From positions 1 to 64,000 of the forward strand of contig OMZY01000001.1 of the NCBI GenBank assembly GCA_900315675.1: 64,000 bases of DNA, read 5' to 3'. The position numbers and the translations under genes were made by a program. Positions 1 to 8,084 of this stretch are shown here, piece after piece. The stretch is from an uncultured Eubacteriales bacterium. Lineage in GTDB: Bacteria; Bacillota; Clostridia; Christensenellales; Aristaeellaceae. How positions within the stretch are numbered: the stretch's first letter is position 1; each line of letters starts with the position of its first letter. The notes under the pieces are model-generated. The model was not told the DNA's origin, searched no databases, and saw only the letters and a list, made by a program, of their open reading frames with translations.

Positions 1-111
1 CGGGAACACGAAGATAAACTCCATGAACTGGCAGCATACCTTCTAAACAAAGAAACAATTACCGGTGAAGAGTTTATGAGCATCCTGAAGGCTGATGATC
101 AAAAGCCATAA
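1..111 (+). CDS. ftsH: ATP-dependent zinc metalloprotease FtsH, C-terminal end (partial)
   Basis: Only the last 36 codons are inside the window; the frame is open from base 1 to a TAA at 109-111. The peptide contains LHELAAYLLNKETITGEEF, which matches the C-terminal helix after the M41 peptidase domain of FtsH, where a leucine-rich stretch is followed by an acidic E-T-(I)-x-G-E-E-F motif. FtsH is a membrane-anchored AAA+ protease that degrades misfolded membrane and regulatory proteins. The catalytic regions lie upstream of the window and cannot be checked. The identification rests on this tail alone. Confidence 0.7.
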   Translation, partial: REHEDKLHELAAYLLNKETITGEEFMSILKADDQKP

Positions 112-112
112 A

Positions 113-586
113 CAGATCGACGGAACTGAACGCTATTGATTCCAGCATGCGTTCAATGCGTTTTACCGGGTAAGGCGAAATGCTGAATGGAGAAAGTGTT
201 ACTACAAGATTTTTGAACAGGCGAAAAAGGAGCATTATTTCTTTGCGGACGTGATTGGCTGCCTGTACGTGGAAACTGGGAATATTGAGGCTTCCTTTTC
301 ATCTAAGATGATTGCGACGATCGATTCGGACTAGCCTATCTGGGATCAGCATGTATTGCAGAACCTGGGGCTGGAACTGAAGGGTAAGAATCCACGGGAA
401 CGGGTTGAGAATGCCATTCTGATCTATGATCGGATTGAAAGATGGTATAAGGATTATTTAACTACGGAAGAGGCGCGGAAGAACATCAAGGAATTCGATA
501 GATGGCTGCCATCGTACAGCTGGATTCCGGATATAAAGAAGATTGATTATCTGCTTTGGAGCAGACGGGAGGAGAAATCCGAGTAG
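113..586 (+). pseudogene. Decayed gene of a conserved clostridial protein of unknown function
   Basis: One continuous frame (113-586) reads as a plausible protein but is broken by TGA at 137-139 and TAG at 332-334. Between them it encodes FQHAFNAFYRVRRNAEWR and later ASFSSKMIATIDSD. After the TAG it continues with PIWDQHVLQNLGLELKGK and ends in KKIDYLLWSRREEKSE. From memory this pattern (YRVRR..EWR, EASFSSKM.ATI, PIWD..VL.NL, KKIDFLLWS) is a family of about 200 residues common in Firmicutes with no known function. The N-terminal part is missing. An alternative TTG at 356 would give a 76-residue protein, but it has no ribosome binding site, so I call it a pseudogene. Confidence 0.7.
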
Positions 587-758
587 TAAAAAATCCCGTT
601 TTACTACTTTTCTACTACTTTTGGCGGCCTCGATTTGCCGCATTTTGCCGCGTTTTGCCGAGCGATGAATTTCATTTTGGAAGGCGCGGGACAGAACTGA
701 CCCGCAGGAAACTGCGCAAAACGCGGCATCCTGCGGCATTAGGAGGCATCTTGTACCA
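587..758. other. Non-coding stretch between two gene remnants
   Basis: It begins with a near-duplicated TTTTACTACTTTT/TTCTACTACTTTT motif at about 598-621, followed by short repeats of TTTGCCGCATTTTGCCGCG. Short open frames here have no ribosome binding site or recognisable domain. The stretch looks like relic DNA between two decayed genes. Confidence 0.4.
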
Positions 759-866
759 GTGATTAAAATCTTATTTATCTGCCATGGGGATATCTGCAGT
801 CCGGCTGCTGGCTTTTTTATGTTTTCGCGGAAAAGAACTTGTAATCCGACAGAAACCGGCATATAA
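759..866 (+). pseudogene. Remnant of a low-molecular-weight protein tyrosine phosphatase
   Basis: An AGGAGG at 741-746 precedes a GTG-started frame beginning VIKILFICHGDICSPAAGFFM. This aligns with the N-terminus of LMW-PTP enzymes (ILFVCHGNICRSPMAEFLM). The P-loop CX5RS is damaged: the catalytic arginine codon is missing (C-H-G-D-I-C-S). The frame stops after 35 codons, so the remaining three quarters of the family are absent. The TATAAT of the thiamine promoter overlaps its stop codon. It is too short and lacks the essential Arg, so it cannot be an active phosphatase. Confidence 0.6.
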
Positions 867-867
867 T
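839..867 (+). promoter_or_regulatory. Promoter of the thiamine operon
   Basis: TTGTAA at 839-844 and TATAAT at 862-867 are separated by 17 bases, a near-consensus vegetative (SigA-type) promoter. The predicted start, near 874, lies about 45 bases before the TPP aptamer. Confidence 0.75.
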
Positions 868-914
868 CCTTTCCCGGAGCAGAAACGGGGAAACCCGCGG
901 ATGCCCGACAACTG

Positions 915-1012
915 AAAAACGCAGGGGAGCTTGTAGTGACAGGCTGAGAGGAAGGTATGACCTTCGACCCTTAAACCTGATGTGGGTAATGCCGCCGTAG
1001 GAAGACAGAATG
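915..1012 (+). ncRNA. TPP riboswitch (THI element)
   Basis: The conserved THI-box words occur in order: CAGGGGAGC at about 922, GGCTGAGAGG at 942-951, CGACCCTT at 965-972, AACCTGAT at 974-981, GGGTAATGCCG at 984-994, and GGAAGACAG closing P1. The element senses thiamine pyrophosphate. It is followed after about 10 bases by an intrinsic terminator, and the genes downstream are all thiamine genes, so TPP binding would stop transcription before thiW. Confidence 0.93.
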
Positions 1013-1019
1013 TGTTGAC

Positions 1020-1055
1020 GCAGGAGAAACCACAGAAGGTTTCTCCTGCTTTTTT
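1020..1055 (+). terminator. Riboswitch-controlled intrinsic terminator
   Basis: GCAGGAGAAACC (1020-1031) pairs perfectly with GGTTTCTCCTGC (1038-1049) over a 6-base loop, followed by six T residues. It is the expected expression platform of the upstream TPP aptamer. Confidence 0.9.
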
Positions 1056-1059
1056 CGTC

Positions 1060-1205
1060 TCCACTGTATGTGGCGGGCCGAGGGGGAGCGCCCTGGGCCT
1101 TGTACAAAGCGATGGGAACCCGTGTTTCGGGGTGAGAGGGGAAAAGCAATTCCCGACCGAGCGAAGCATTACTGACTTCGTATTTCATACGAAAAAGGGG
1201 TTCAC
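1060..1205 (+). other. Structured leader of unknown identity before thiW
   Basis: About 150 bases lie between the terminator and thiW. They can form several hairpins: ACCCG/CGGGG around 1118-1133, GGGAA/TTCCC at about 1139-1154, GAAG/CTTC at about 1163-1179, and a perfect TCGTAT-TTC-ATACGA (1178-1192) just before the ribosome binding site region. The segment TTCGGGGTGAGAGG...AATTCCCGACCG resembles parts of known aptamers (THI, RFN), but no full consensus is present. I cannot assign it. Confidence 0.35.
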
Positions 1206-1210
1206 AAAAA

Positions 1211-1945
1211 ATGAGAAAGTCCGACGTTATCCTGAAACTGGTTGTCCTGTCCCTGCTGATCGCACTGGGCGTGGTGATTTCACCCATCCTCCGGGTGGAA
1301 GGCATGTGCCCCATGGCGCACCTGATCAATATAGTCTGCTCTGTACTGATGGGACCGTGGTATTCGCTGCTGTGCGCGACGGTGATCGGCATTATCCGGA
1401 TGCTGACGATGGGTATTCCGCCGCTGGCGCTGACGGGCGCGGTTTTCGGCGCCTTCCTGTCCGGGGTGTTCTACAGGATGTCCAAAGGGAAGATCCTGAT
1501 GGCGGTCATCGGTGAGATTATCGGAACCGGCATTATCGGCGCGCTGGCCTCCTATCCGGTGATGACCCTGCTGTGGGGAAAGGAAGGCCTGAGCTGGCTG
1601 TTCTATGTTCCTTCCTTTATATGCGGCACGCTGATCGGCGGAAGCATCGCCTATGTGTTTCTGCGCAAACTGGCGTCCAACGGGATGCTGGCGCGGATGC
1701 AGCGGTCTGTCGGTTCCGTGGGTTATCACGACCAGCCGAGCGTGGTGGCCGACTCGCTGACCATTGCGGCACTGGGCGGTATCCTCTGGGTGGTGATCAA
1801 GGTGGCTTCCACCGCCTTCGGACTGACTGCTCCCGCATGGAACACGGCGGCCATTGCCGCACCGGCCATCGCGGCGGCCACGGGACTGATCTACTATTTC
1901 TGCAAGACAAAGAAGGTAAAGGAAGCAAATGCGAAAGCTGAATGA
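1211..1945 (+). CDS. thiW: Energy-coupling factor transporter S component ThiW
   Basis: ThiW is the substrate-binding membrane subunit of an ECF-type importer, thought to take up the thiazole precursor of thiamine. The first ~160 residues fit the family: an N-terminal segment ending VVISPIL, then GMCPMAHLINIVCSVLMGPWYS, and later EIIGTGIIGALASYPVM and PSFICGTLIGG. The protein has 244 residues, longer than the usual ~160, because of a C-terminal extension with two further hydrophobic segments (about 183-205 and 213-231). It is first in the operon behind the TPP riboswitch and overlaps thiM by 17 bases. No EcfA/A'/T genes are nearby, so shared energising subunits would be encoded elsewhere. Confidence 0.85.
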   Translation: MRKSDVILKLVVLSLLIALGVVISPILRVEGMCPMAHLINIVCSVLMGPWYSLLCATVIGIIRMLTMGIPPLALTGAVFGAFLSGVFYRMSKGKILMAVIGEIIGTGIIGALASYPVMTLLWGKEGLSWLFYVPSFICGTLIGGSIAYVFLRKLASNGMLARMQRSVGSVGYHDQPSVVADSLTIAALGGILWVVIKVASTAFGLTAPAWNTAAIAAPAIAAATGLIYYFCKTKKVKEANAKAE

Positions 1946-2726
1946 GATTCGCGCCGCGGTGAGGGACAGGCGTCCCCTGATCCACTGCATCACAAACCCG
2001 ATCTCCATCAACCAGTGCGCCAATGCGGTGCTGGCGGCCGGCGCGCGCCCGATCATGGCGGAGCATCCGGCGGAAGTGAAAGAGATTACGGAGTCCGCGG
2101 ACGCGCTGGTGCTGAACCTGGGCAACATCACCGACGTGAGGATGGAGTCCATGGAGATCGCCCTGCGGGCAGCGAAGGAGAAAGGCATTCCTGTGGTCCT
2201 GGACGCGGTGGGTACTGCCTGCTCCGGACTGCGGAGGGAATTTGCCGCCCGGCTGCTGGCAACCGCCGCTCCGGCAGTACTGAAGGGGAACTATTCGGAA
2301 ATTTACGCGCTGTACCGAACGGCCTACCGTGCCTCTGGAGTGGACGCGGACGCGGCCCTGGGAGAGGACGAGGTCCGGGAAGCGGCGGGTGAGCTGGCAG
2401 GGAAGTACGGTATAACGGTGCTGGCCAGCGGGAAAACGGATATTGTGACAGACGGCACACGGTTTGCGCTGATCCGGAACGGTACGCCGCAGCTGGCCGC
2501 CATAACAGGAACAGGCTGCATGCTGGGAGTGCTGTGCGGTGCCTATCTGCCGGTGTGCCCGGGAATGGAGGCAGCCGCGGCTGCCTGCGCCATGCTGGGA
2601 TGCTGCGGGCAGATTGCCGAAACCGAAAAAGGCAGCGGCACCTTCCTGGTGAACCTGCTGGACGCCCTGAGCACGGTAACGGATGAGCAGCTGGAAGAAC
2701 TCATTGAGCTGGAGGAGACAAGATGA
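1929..2726 (+). CDS. thiM: Hydroxyethylthiazole kinase
   Basis: ThiM phosphorylates 4-methyl-5-(2-hydroxyethyl)thiazole with ATP in the thiazole salvage pathway. The 265-residue product has the family hallmarks: PLIHCITNPISINQCANAVLA near the N-terminus, EHPAEVKEI, VVLDAVGTACSG, and the C-terminal anion-hole motif AITGTGCMLG with the expected Cys at about 197. It overlaps the end of thiW by 17 bases and thiE by 4 (ATGA), so the genes are probably translationally coupled. Together with ThiW it points to uptake and salvage of thiazole; no thiazole synthesis genes (thiG, thiH, thiS) are in this operon. Confidence 0.95.
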   Translation: MRKLNEIRAAVRDRRPLIHCITNPISINQCANAVLAAGARPIMAEHPAEVKEITESADALVLNLGNITDVRMESMEIALRAAKEKGIPVVLDAVGTACSGLRREFAARLLATAAPAVLKGNYSEIYALYRTAYRASGVDADAALGEDEVREAAGELAGKYGITVLASGKTDIVTDGTRFALIRNGTPQLAAITGTGCMLGVLCGAYLPVCPGMEAAAAACAMLGCCGQIAETEKGSGTFLVNLLDALSTVTDEQLEELIELEETR

Positions 2727-3379
2727 AGCATTTTGACACGAGCCTGTACTTTATTACGGACAGTACGATGTACGAAGAAGAGGAGTTTCTCCGCCGGGTG
2801 GAAGCGGCGCTGCAGGGCGGCGTGACGATCATGCAGATCCGGGAGAAGAACAAGAGCACCCGGGCGTACATCGACCTGGCGGAAAAGGTACACGCGCTGA
2901 CAAAACGGTACGGGGTTCCGCTGATCATTGACGACCGGGTGGACGTGGCGCTGGCCGTGAACGCGGAAGGCGTGCACCTGGGCGCGGAGGACATGACGGT
3001 AGCCGCGGCAAGGAAGATCCTGGGCGAGGACAAAATCATCGGCGCGACGGCGAAGACCGTGTCCTGGGCGCTGGATGAAGCCGCACAGGGGGCGGACTAC
3101 CTGGGCGTGGGAGCGATTTATCCCACCACCACAAAGGTGAAGACCGTGCTGACCTCCACCGATACCCTGCGGAATATCTGCAAGGTGGTTTCCATTCCGG
3201 TGAACGCCATCGGCGGCCTGAACAAGGACAACATTGACGTGCTGGCCGGGATCCCGATTTCCGGCGTATGCGCTGTATCCGCGATCATGAAGGCGGACGA
3301 TCCGAAGAAGGCGGCGGAAGAACTGAAAGCGAGAGCACAGGAACTCGGCCTCACCGGCAGGAAGGGAGAACAGGACTGA
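2723..3379 (+). CDS. thiE: Thiamine phosphate synthase
   Basis: ThiE joins HMP-pyrophosphate to thiazole phosphate, giving thiamine monophosphate. The 218-residue TIM-barrel protein shows the characteristic words MQIREKNKSTRAYIDLAEKV, PLIIDDRVDVALA, GVHLGAEDM, IGATAKTVSWALDEAAQGADYLGVGAIYPT split along the chain, and PVNAIGGLNKDNI near the C-terminus. It overlaps thiM by 4 bases and shares one base with thiD (TGATG), so it is tightly coupled in the operon. Confidence 0.95.
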   Translation: MKHFDTSLYFITDSTMYEEEEFLRRVEAALQGGVTIMQIREKNKSTRAYIDLAEKVHALTKRYGVPLIIDDRVDVALAVNAEGVHLGAEDMTVAAARKILGEDKIIGATAKTVSWALDEAAQGADYLGVGAIYPTTTKVKTVLTSTDTLRNICKVVSIPVNAIGGLNKDNIDVLAGIPISGVCAVSAIMKADDPKKAAEELKARAQELGLTGRKGEQD

Positions 3380-4182
3380 TGAAGACAGCATTGACCATTG
3401 CGGGAAGCGACAGCAGCGGAGGCGCGGGGATCCAGGCAGACCTGAAAACCATGACGATGAACGGCGTTTACGCCATGAGCGCCATTACCGCGCTGACAGC
3501 CCAGAACACGACAGGCGTGCGGGCGGTGGAGGAAACCGCGCCGGACTTCCTGCGGCAGCAGATTGACGCGGTGTTTGAGGATATTTTTCCGGACGCGGTG
3601 AAGATCGGGATGGTGGCATCCTGCGAGCTGATCCGGGTGATTGCGGACAGGCTGCGGTTCTACAAAGCGCGGAACGTGGTAGTGGATCCGGTGATGGTGG
3701 CGACCTCCGGATCGGCGCTGATCAAAAGCGACGCGGTGCAGACCCTGACAGAGGAACTGCTGCCCCTGGCCACGGTGGTGACGCCGAACATTCCGGAGGC
3801 GGAGATCCTGTCCGGAATGCGGATCGGAAACGCGGAAGAGATGGTGAAGGCGACAGAACGGATCGGCAGCAACCATCACTGCGCCGTGCTGCTGAAGGGC
3901 GGACACAGCGTGAACGACGCCAACGACCTGCTCTGGGCGGACGGAGAGATCACCTGGTTTGAGGGAAAGCGGATCGACAATCCCAATACCCACGGCACCG
4001 GGTGCACACTGTCCAGCGCCATTGCCGCCAACCTGGCGAAAGGGTTCACGCTGGCAGAGTCTGTACGGCGGGCGAAGGAATATATCTCCGGCGCGCTGGC
4101 GGCGATGCTGGACCTGGGCAAGGGCGCCGGGCCGATGATGCACAATTTTGACCTGAAATCCCGCTTCGCAGAAGAAGCATAA
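3379..4182 (+). CDS. thiD: Hydroxymethylpyrimidine / phosphomethylpyrimidine kinase
   Basis: ThiD phosphorylates HMP twice to HMP-pyrophosphate, the pyrimidine substrate of ThiE. The ATG at 3379 overlaps the thiE stop and starts [21 protein letters not shown], the family signature. Later motifs are [32 protein letters not shown] and the ribokinase-fold C-terminal [14 protein letters not shown] with Cys209. Length 267 residues is normal. A longer reading frame from 3268 would run back into thiE and is not needed. Confidence 0.95.
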   Translation: MKTALTIAGSDSSGGAGIQADLKTMTMNGVYAMSAITALTAQNTTGVRAVEETAPDFLRQQIDAVFEDIFPDAVKIGMVASCELIRVIADRLRFYKARNVVVDPVMVATSGSALIKSDAVQTLTEELLPLATVVTPNIPEAEILSGMRIGNAEEMVKATERIGSNHHCAVLLKGGHSVNDANDLLWADGEITWFEGKRIDNPNTHGTGCTLSSAIAANLAKGFTLAESVRRAKEYISGALAAMLDLGKGAGPMMHNFDLKSRFAEEA

Positions 4183-4208
4183 TCATTTTGAAAGGAAAAA
4201 GAAGACAC

Positions 4209-5513
4209 ATGAGAGACTACACGACCCAGATGGACGCCGCGAGAAAGGGAATCATCACCCCGGAAATGAAGGCAGTGGCCGCGAAGGAATACAGGACGGA
4301 GGAGGAAATCCGGGAGCTGGTGGCCAAAGGCCAGGTGGCGATCTGCGCCAACCGGCTGCATACCTGTATTGAACCGAACGGCGTGGGTTCCATGCTCAGG
4401 ACAAAGATCAACGTGAACCTGGGCGTTTCCCGGGACTGCAAGGATTATGACATCGAAATGCAGAAGGTGATGGCGGCGGTCAACATGGGCGCGGAAGCCA
4501 TCATGGACCTGTCCAGCCACGGCAATACACAGCCCTTCCGCCGGAAACTGACGGCGGAATGCCCGGCCATGATCGGCACGGTGCCGGTATATGACAGCGT
4601 GATCCACTACCAGCGGGACCTGGCGACGCTGACCGCCAAGGATTTTATTGACGTGGTCCGGCTGCACGCGGAGGACGGCGTGGACTTTGTGACCCTGCAC
4701 TGCGGCATTACCCGGAAGACCATTGAACAGATCAAAAAGCACAAGCGGAAGATGAACATCGTTTCCCGCGGCGGCTCCCTGGTGTTCGCCTGGATGAGCA
4801 TGACGGGGGAGGAGAATCCCTTCTATGAATATTATGACGAAATCCTGGACATCTGCCGGGAGTACGACGTGACCATCTCCCTGGGCGACGCCTGCCGGCC
4901 GGGCTGCCTGGCGGACGCCAGCGACGTATGCCAGATTGAGGAACTGGTGCGGCTGGGCGAGCTGACCAAGCGGGCCTGGGAAAAGGACGTGCAGGTGATG
5001 GTGGAGGGCCCCGGACATATGCCGATGGACCAGATTGAAGCCAATATGAAACTGCAGCAGACCATCTGCATGGGCGCCCCCTTCTATGTGCTGGGGCCGC
5101 TGGTGACCGATATCGCACCCGGATACGACCACATCACCTCCGCCATCGGCGGGGCGATCGCGGCGGCTTCCGGCGCGGCGTTCCTGTGCTATGTCACCCC
5201 GGCGGAACACCTGGCGCTGCCGAACGTGGAGGATGTGAAGCAGGGAATTATCGCATCCCGGATTGCGGCGCACGCGGCGGATATTGCGAAAAAGATCCCG
5301 CACGCACGGGACCTGGACGATCAGATGGCGGACGCCCGGCGGACGTTCGACTGGGATAAACAGTGGGAATGCTCCATTGATCCGGAAACGGCGAAGGGCA
5401 TCCGCGACAGCCGGGCCCCGGAACACGAGGACACCTGCTCCATGTGCGGCAAGTTCTGCGCGGTGCGGAGCATGAACAAGGCATTGAACGGGGAATACAT
5501 AGACATATTATAA
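4209..5513 (+). CDS. thiC: Phosphomethylpyrimidine synthase ThiC
   Basis: ThiC is a radical-SAM enzyme converting aminoimidazole ribotide to HMP phosphate. I choose the ATG at 4209 because the protein then starts [17 protein letters not shown], as in homologues; AAAGGA at 4190-4196 can serve as ribosome binding site. The 434-residue length is that of the short ThiC form. Conserved words include [27 protein letters not shown] ([11 protein letters not shown]) and [20 protein letters not shown]. The C-terminal cluster motif is C410-S-M-C413-G-K-F-C417, a CX2CX3C spacing one residue shorter than the E. coli CX2CX4C. Last gene of the operon. Confidence 0.95.
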   Translation: MRDYTTQMDAARKGIITPEMKAVAAKEYRTEEEIRELVAKGQVAICANRLHTCIEPNGVGSMLRTKINVNLGVSRDCKDYDIEMQKVMAAVNMGAEAIMDLSSHGNTQPFRRKLTAECPAMIGTVPVYDSVIHYQRDLATLTAKDFIDVVRLHAEDGVDFVTLHCGITRKTIEQIKKHKRKMNIVSRGGSLVFAWMSMTGEENPFYEYYDEILDICREYDVTISLGDACRPGCLADASDVCQIEELVRLGELTKRAWEKDVQVMVEGPGHMPMDQIEANMKLQQTICMGAPFYVLGPLVTDIAPGYDHITSAIGGAIAAASGAAFLCYVTPAEHLALPNVEDVKQGIIASRIAAHAADIAKKIPHARDLDDQMADARRTFDWDKQWECSIDPETAKGIRDSRAPEHEDTCSMCGKFCAVRSMNKALNGEYIDIL

Positions 5514-5524
5514 GAATAAAGCGA

Positions 5525-5556
5525 AAAGGCGGAGCTTAACAGCTTCGCCTTTCTGT
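5525..5556 (+). terminator. Terminator of the thiamine operon
   Basis: AAAGGCGGAGC (5525-5535) pairs with GCTTCGCCTTT (5542-5552) with one G-U pair, followed by a T-rich stretch. It sits 12 bases after the thiC stop. Confidence 0.8.
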
Positions 5557-5563
5557 TTTATTC

Positions 5564-5594
5564 AATTCACAATTCATAATTCATAATTCATAAT
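5564..5594. repeat. 7-base tandem repeat, AATTCAY x4
   Basis: AATTCAC followed by three AATTCAT units in strict 7-base register (reverse complement ATGAATT). It lies between the thiC terminator and the end of the convergent Nudix gene. Confidence 0.9.
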
Positions 5595-5612
5595 GAGAAG
5601 AATGCGGAAAGA

Positions 5613-6128
5613 TCACAGATGGCCTTCGGCGATCAGCAGTTCCAGGACGCGGGCTTCGCGCTCAAACATCATCCGGTTATAGGGTGTGTTGGCAGCGCTG
5701 CGGTTCTTCCGGATTGCGCTCTGAGGATCAACAAACTCCAGCCGGTAGCTTTCTTGGGCTTCATAGCCGTCCAGCTCCTGGGAAACCGTATCGTCCAGGG
5801 CACTGCAAAGATAATAGAAGTTATCCTGAACGAAGCATTCTGTCGGATCACTGTCGCTTTTCTGGATCCGGTGGACATAACCGTATTCCCGGACGGACTC
5901 CGGTATGACGACCAGACCGGCCTCTTCACGGGTTTCACGGATCATGGCGTCAACGGGGCTTTCGCCGTTTTCAATCCCGCCGCCGGGAAACTTATAGTAA
6001 TCGTATTTCAGACTGTGGATCATGGCCACTTTGCCGTCACAGAGGATAATGCTCCGGGCAGAGTTCCGGACAAACGAATGGGTGCAGGCATCGTAGTCGC
6101 GGAGATCGATATCAAACAAAAGACGCAT
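5613..6128 (-). CDS. Nudix hydrolase
   Basis: The 171-residue product carries a full Nudix box at about residues 48-71 (GGGIENGESPVDAMIRE followed by TREEAGL), matching GX5EX7REUXEEXGU. Nudix enzymes hydrolyse nucleoside diphosphates linked to another group; the substrate cannot be told from the sequence. The fold continues with VHRIQKSDSDPTECFVQDNFYYLC and a helical C-terminus. GAGG lies 9 bases before the ATG, directly after a 7-base repeat run. It follows the HAD gene on the same strand by about 90 bases and may be co-transcribed with it. Confidence 0.85.
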   Translation of the reverse strand: MRLLFDIDLRDYDACTHSFVRNSARSIILCDGKVAMIHSLKYDYYKFPGGGIENGESPVDAMIRETREEAGLVVIPESVREYGYVHRIQKSDSDPTECFVQDNFYYLCSALDDTVSQELDGYEAQESYRLEFVDPQSAIRKNRSAANTPYNRMMFEREARVLELLIAEGHL

Positions 6129-6139
6129 GGCTTAACCTC

Positions 6140-6167
6140 AATTCACAATTCATAATTCATAATTGAC
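6140..6167. repeat. 7-base tandem repeat, four units
   Basis: AATTCAC, AATTCAT, AATTCAT, AATTGAC in 7-base register, immediately upstream of the ribosome binding site of the minus-strand Nudix gene. Confidence 0.85.
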
Positions 6168-6214
6168 AGTAGTCGGCCTTCAGACGCACGGCGAGTCAAT
6201 ATACAGAAGGGAAT

Positions 6215-6859
6215 TTACAGGAGGGACAGCAGGTCAGACGGGATGGAAAGCAGGTGATCAGCTCCGGCGGACTGAAGTTCCTCCCGGGAACCGTATCCCC
6301 ACAGGACGCCGGCAGAGGGAAGACTGTTAGCTTTTGCTCCGGCAATGTCCTGGGCCCGGTCGCCGATCATCAGGACAGCAGCGGGATCCACCTGACCGAA
6401 CTGCTTCAGGAGGCGGGCGATGACATCGGCTTTTTTGCTGACGGTACCGTCCATATCGGCGGCACCGAAATAATCAAAGTACTGATACAGATCAAAGTGC
6501 TGCAGGATCTGCACCGCAAACTCATAAGGCTTGGAGGTGGCCAGGGCAACGGTGACGCCTTTCTGCTTCAGCGCCTGCAGCAGTTCCGGAATTCCGTCAT
6601 AGACAGTATTCTCAAAGATGCCGCCGGCGCGGAAATACTCCCTGTAATAGTCCACGGCCTGACGGGACTGCTCTTCGGAAAAACCATACTGTTTCCGGAA
6701 AGACTCCCCGAGGGGCGGACCGATAAAGGAATAGAGTTCACTGCGGCCGGAGACGCTGATCCCGAACTTCCGCAGCGCGTGCATGACGGAATTGGTGATG
6801 CCGACGCCGGGATCGGTCAGCGTGCCGTCCAGGTCAAAGAGACAGTAACGGTAATTCAT
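6215..6859 (-). CDS. HAD-family hydrolase, phosphoglycolate phosphatase-like
   Basis: The 214-residue product has the HAD motifs in order: FDLDGTLTD with nucleophile Asp9 and Asp11 (motif I), ALATSKP (motif II, Ser/Thr), a Lys in SKKADV (motif III), and MIGDRAQDIAGA (motif IV). A helical cap lies between motifs I and II (about residues 20-85). This layout is that of Gph-like phosphatases acting on small phosphate esters; the true substrate is unknown. It overlaps pyrE by 4 bases, so the two are translated from one message, which hints at a housekeeping role with nucleotide metabolism. Confidence 0.85.
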   Translation of the reverse strand: MNYRYCLFDLDGTLTDPGVGITNSVMHALRKFGISVSGRSELYSFIGPPLGESFRKQYGFSEEQSRQAVDYYREYFRAGGIFENTVYDGIPELLQALKQKGVTVALATSKPYEFAVQILQHFDLYQYFDYFGAADMDGTVSKKADVIARLLKQFGQVDPAAVLMIGDRAQDIAGAKANSLPSAGVLWGYGSREELQSAGADHLLSIPSDLLSLL

Positions 6860-7533
6860 GCTTCTACTCCGTAGATTTTCCAGTATGCCAGGATCTTTTC
6901 ATACGTGGCGTCATCAAGATAGACTTTTCCGTTGATCTCCCGGTTGTGCAGGTGGGCGACCACTTCCCGGATGGTGACGATAGGGAAGATCCTGATACCG
7001 AATTCCCGGCCAAGCTCCGCCAGGGCGGATTCGGCACCCTGCCCCTTTTCCAGCCGGTCCACGGAGATGATGACAGCCTCTACCCGGCCTTTGCCATGCT
7101 CCTTCATCAGGTTCAGGGATTCCCGGATGGCGGTGCCGACGGTTATGACATCCTCAACAATGACGATCCGGTCGCCCTCCTCCGGGATCTTTCCGACAAA
7201 GACGCCGCCTTCGCCGTGATCCTTCTTTTCCTTCCGGTTAAAGCAGATGGGCGCACGGACGCCGTACTGGCGGTAGAGCGCCGCGGCAGTGACCGCGATG
7301 AGGGTGATGCCCTTATAGGCAGGACCGAAAAGCAGGCGGCTCTCCCTGCCGATGTTCTCCACGTAGGTCTGAGCATACATCCGGCTGAGCAGATCCAGCT
7401 GGTCACCGTACATCAGCTTGCCGGTATTGATGAAGAAAGGGGTTTTTCTTCCGCTCTTGGCGGTGAAGTCCCCGAACTGAACGGCGCCGGATTCGGCCAG
7501 GAGTTCGATAAACTTCTGCTTCTCTTCTGTCAT
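6856..7533 (-). CDS. pyrE: Orotate phosphoribosyltransferase
   Basis: PyrE transfers ribose phosphate from PRPP to orotate, forming OMP in pyrimidine synthesis. The 225-residue protein has FGDFTAKSGRKTPFFINTG at the N-terminus, FGPAYKGITL, FNRKEKKDHGEGG (the mobile loop) and the PRPP-binding motif RIVIVEDVITVGTAIRES. The C-terminal region VVAHLHNREINGKVYL is typical of the longer eukaryote-like and clostridial form. No other pyr gene is adjacent. It is transcribed after the Nudix gene at 7555-8016 with a 21-base gap, and overlaps the HAD gene. Confidence 0.93.
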   Translation of the reverse strand: MTEEKQKFIELLAESGAVQFGDFTAKSGRKTPFFINTGKLMYGDQLDLLSRMYAQTYVENIGRESRLLFGPAYKGITLIAVTAAALYRQYGVRAPICFNRKEKKDHGEGGVFVGKIPEEGDRIVIVEDVITVGTAIRESLNLMKEHGKGRVEAVIISVDRLEKGQGAESALAELGREFGIRIFPIVTIREVVAHLHNREINGKVYLDDATYEKILAYWKIYGVEA

Positions 7534-7554
7534 AATCGCAGCCTTCTGTCTTTA

Positions 7555-8016
7555 TCAGATATACAGATAGTTACCGGGTTTGGTTGTCTGATAGGGCGTG
7601 AGCTCAAAGCCGTCTCCCTTCAGGGCACATTCGATCATGGTTTTGGTGAGCCCGGGAACTGTTTCGTCCTGCAGGGCTTCAGCCACGTCCATCCAGACGA
7701 CCTCGCTGTTTTCGTCCCCGTCGGAGCGCGCTTCGCCCGCCACATATTCCGCGGCAAAGACGGCATACCAGTCCCTGGCACTGAAACGGATTCCGAGGAG
7801 CTTGCCGGCTTTGACCGTGACGCCGGTTTCCTCCAGATATTCCCGGACCAGGGTTTCCTCCGGAATCTCCCCGAATTTCACATATCCGCCGGGAATGATC
7901 AGCTTGCCCTGGCCGCTGCCATAGGTATGGCGGGCAAGCAGGACCTTTCCGTCCCGGACGCATACGCCCGCGACCGACTGGCTCCAGTTGGTGCTGTTGA
8001 TCTCTTCCTGTGTCAC
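7555..8016 (-). CDS. Nudix hydrolase
   Basis: This 153-residue protein has a complete Nudix box, GGYVKFGEIPEETLVRE followed by YLEETGV, at about residues 42-65. The preceding strand GVCVRDGKVLLARHTYGSGQGK and the following VFAAEYVAGEARSDGDENSEVVW fit a compact Nudix fold. Specificity is unknown. An AAGGAGG lies just before the ATG. It is the first gene of the pyrE transcript behind a near-perfect promoter (8056-8084). Confidence 0.85.
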   Translation of the reverse strand: MTQEEINSTNWSQSVAGVCVRDGKVLLARHTYGSGQGKLIIPGGYVKFGEIPEETLVREYLEETGVTVKAGKLLGIRFSARDWYAVFAAEYVAGEARSDGDENSEVVWMDVAEALQDETVPGLTKTMIECALKGDGFELTPYQTTKPGNYLYI

Positions 8017-8055
8017 AGATCTGCCTCCTTAATCAGGATACTGTATACTTCGGAC

Positions 8056-8084
8056 ATCATAACAAAGCCCGCCGGTTCTGTCAA
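8056..8084 (-). promoter_or_regulatory. Promoter for the Nudix-pyrE-HAD transcript
   Basis: On the minus strand TTGACA (8079-8084) and TATGAT (8056-8061) are 17 bases apart. The -35 box lies in the loop of the hairpin at 8068-8096 and one hairpin arm forms most of the spacer. Confidence 0.8.

Noticed and set aside
1060..1205. A second TPP or an FMN riboswitch
   Set aside because: Only partial words are present (GGGGTGAGAGG, TTCCCGACCG); the other conserved boxes of either class are missing.
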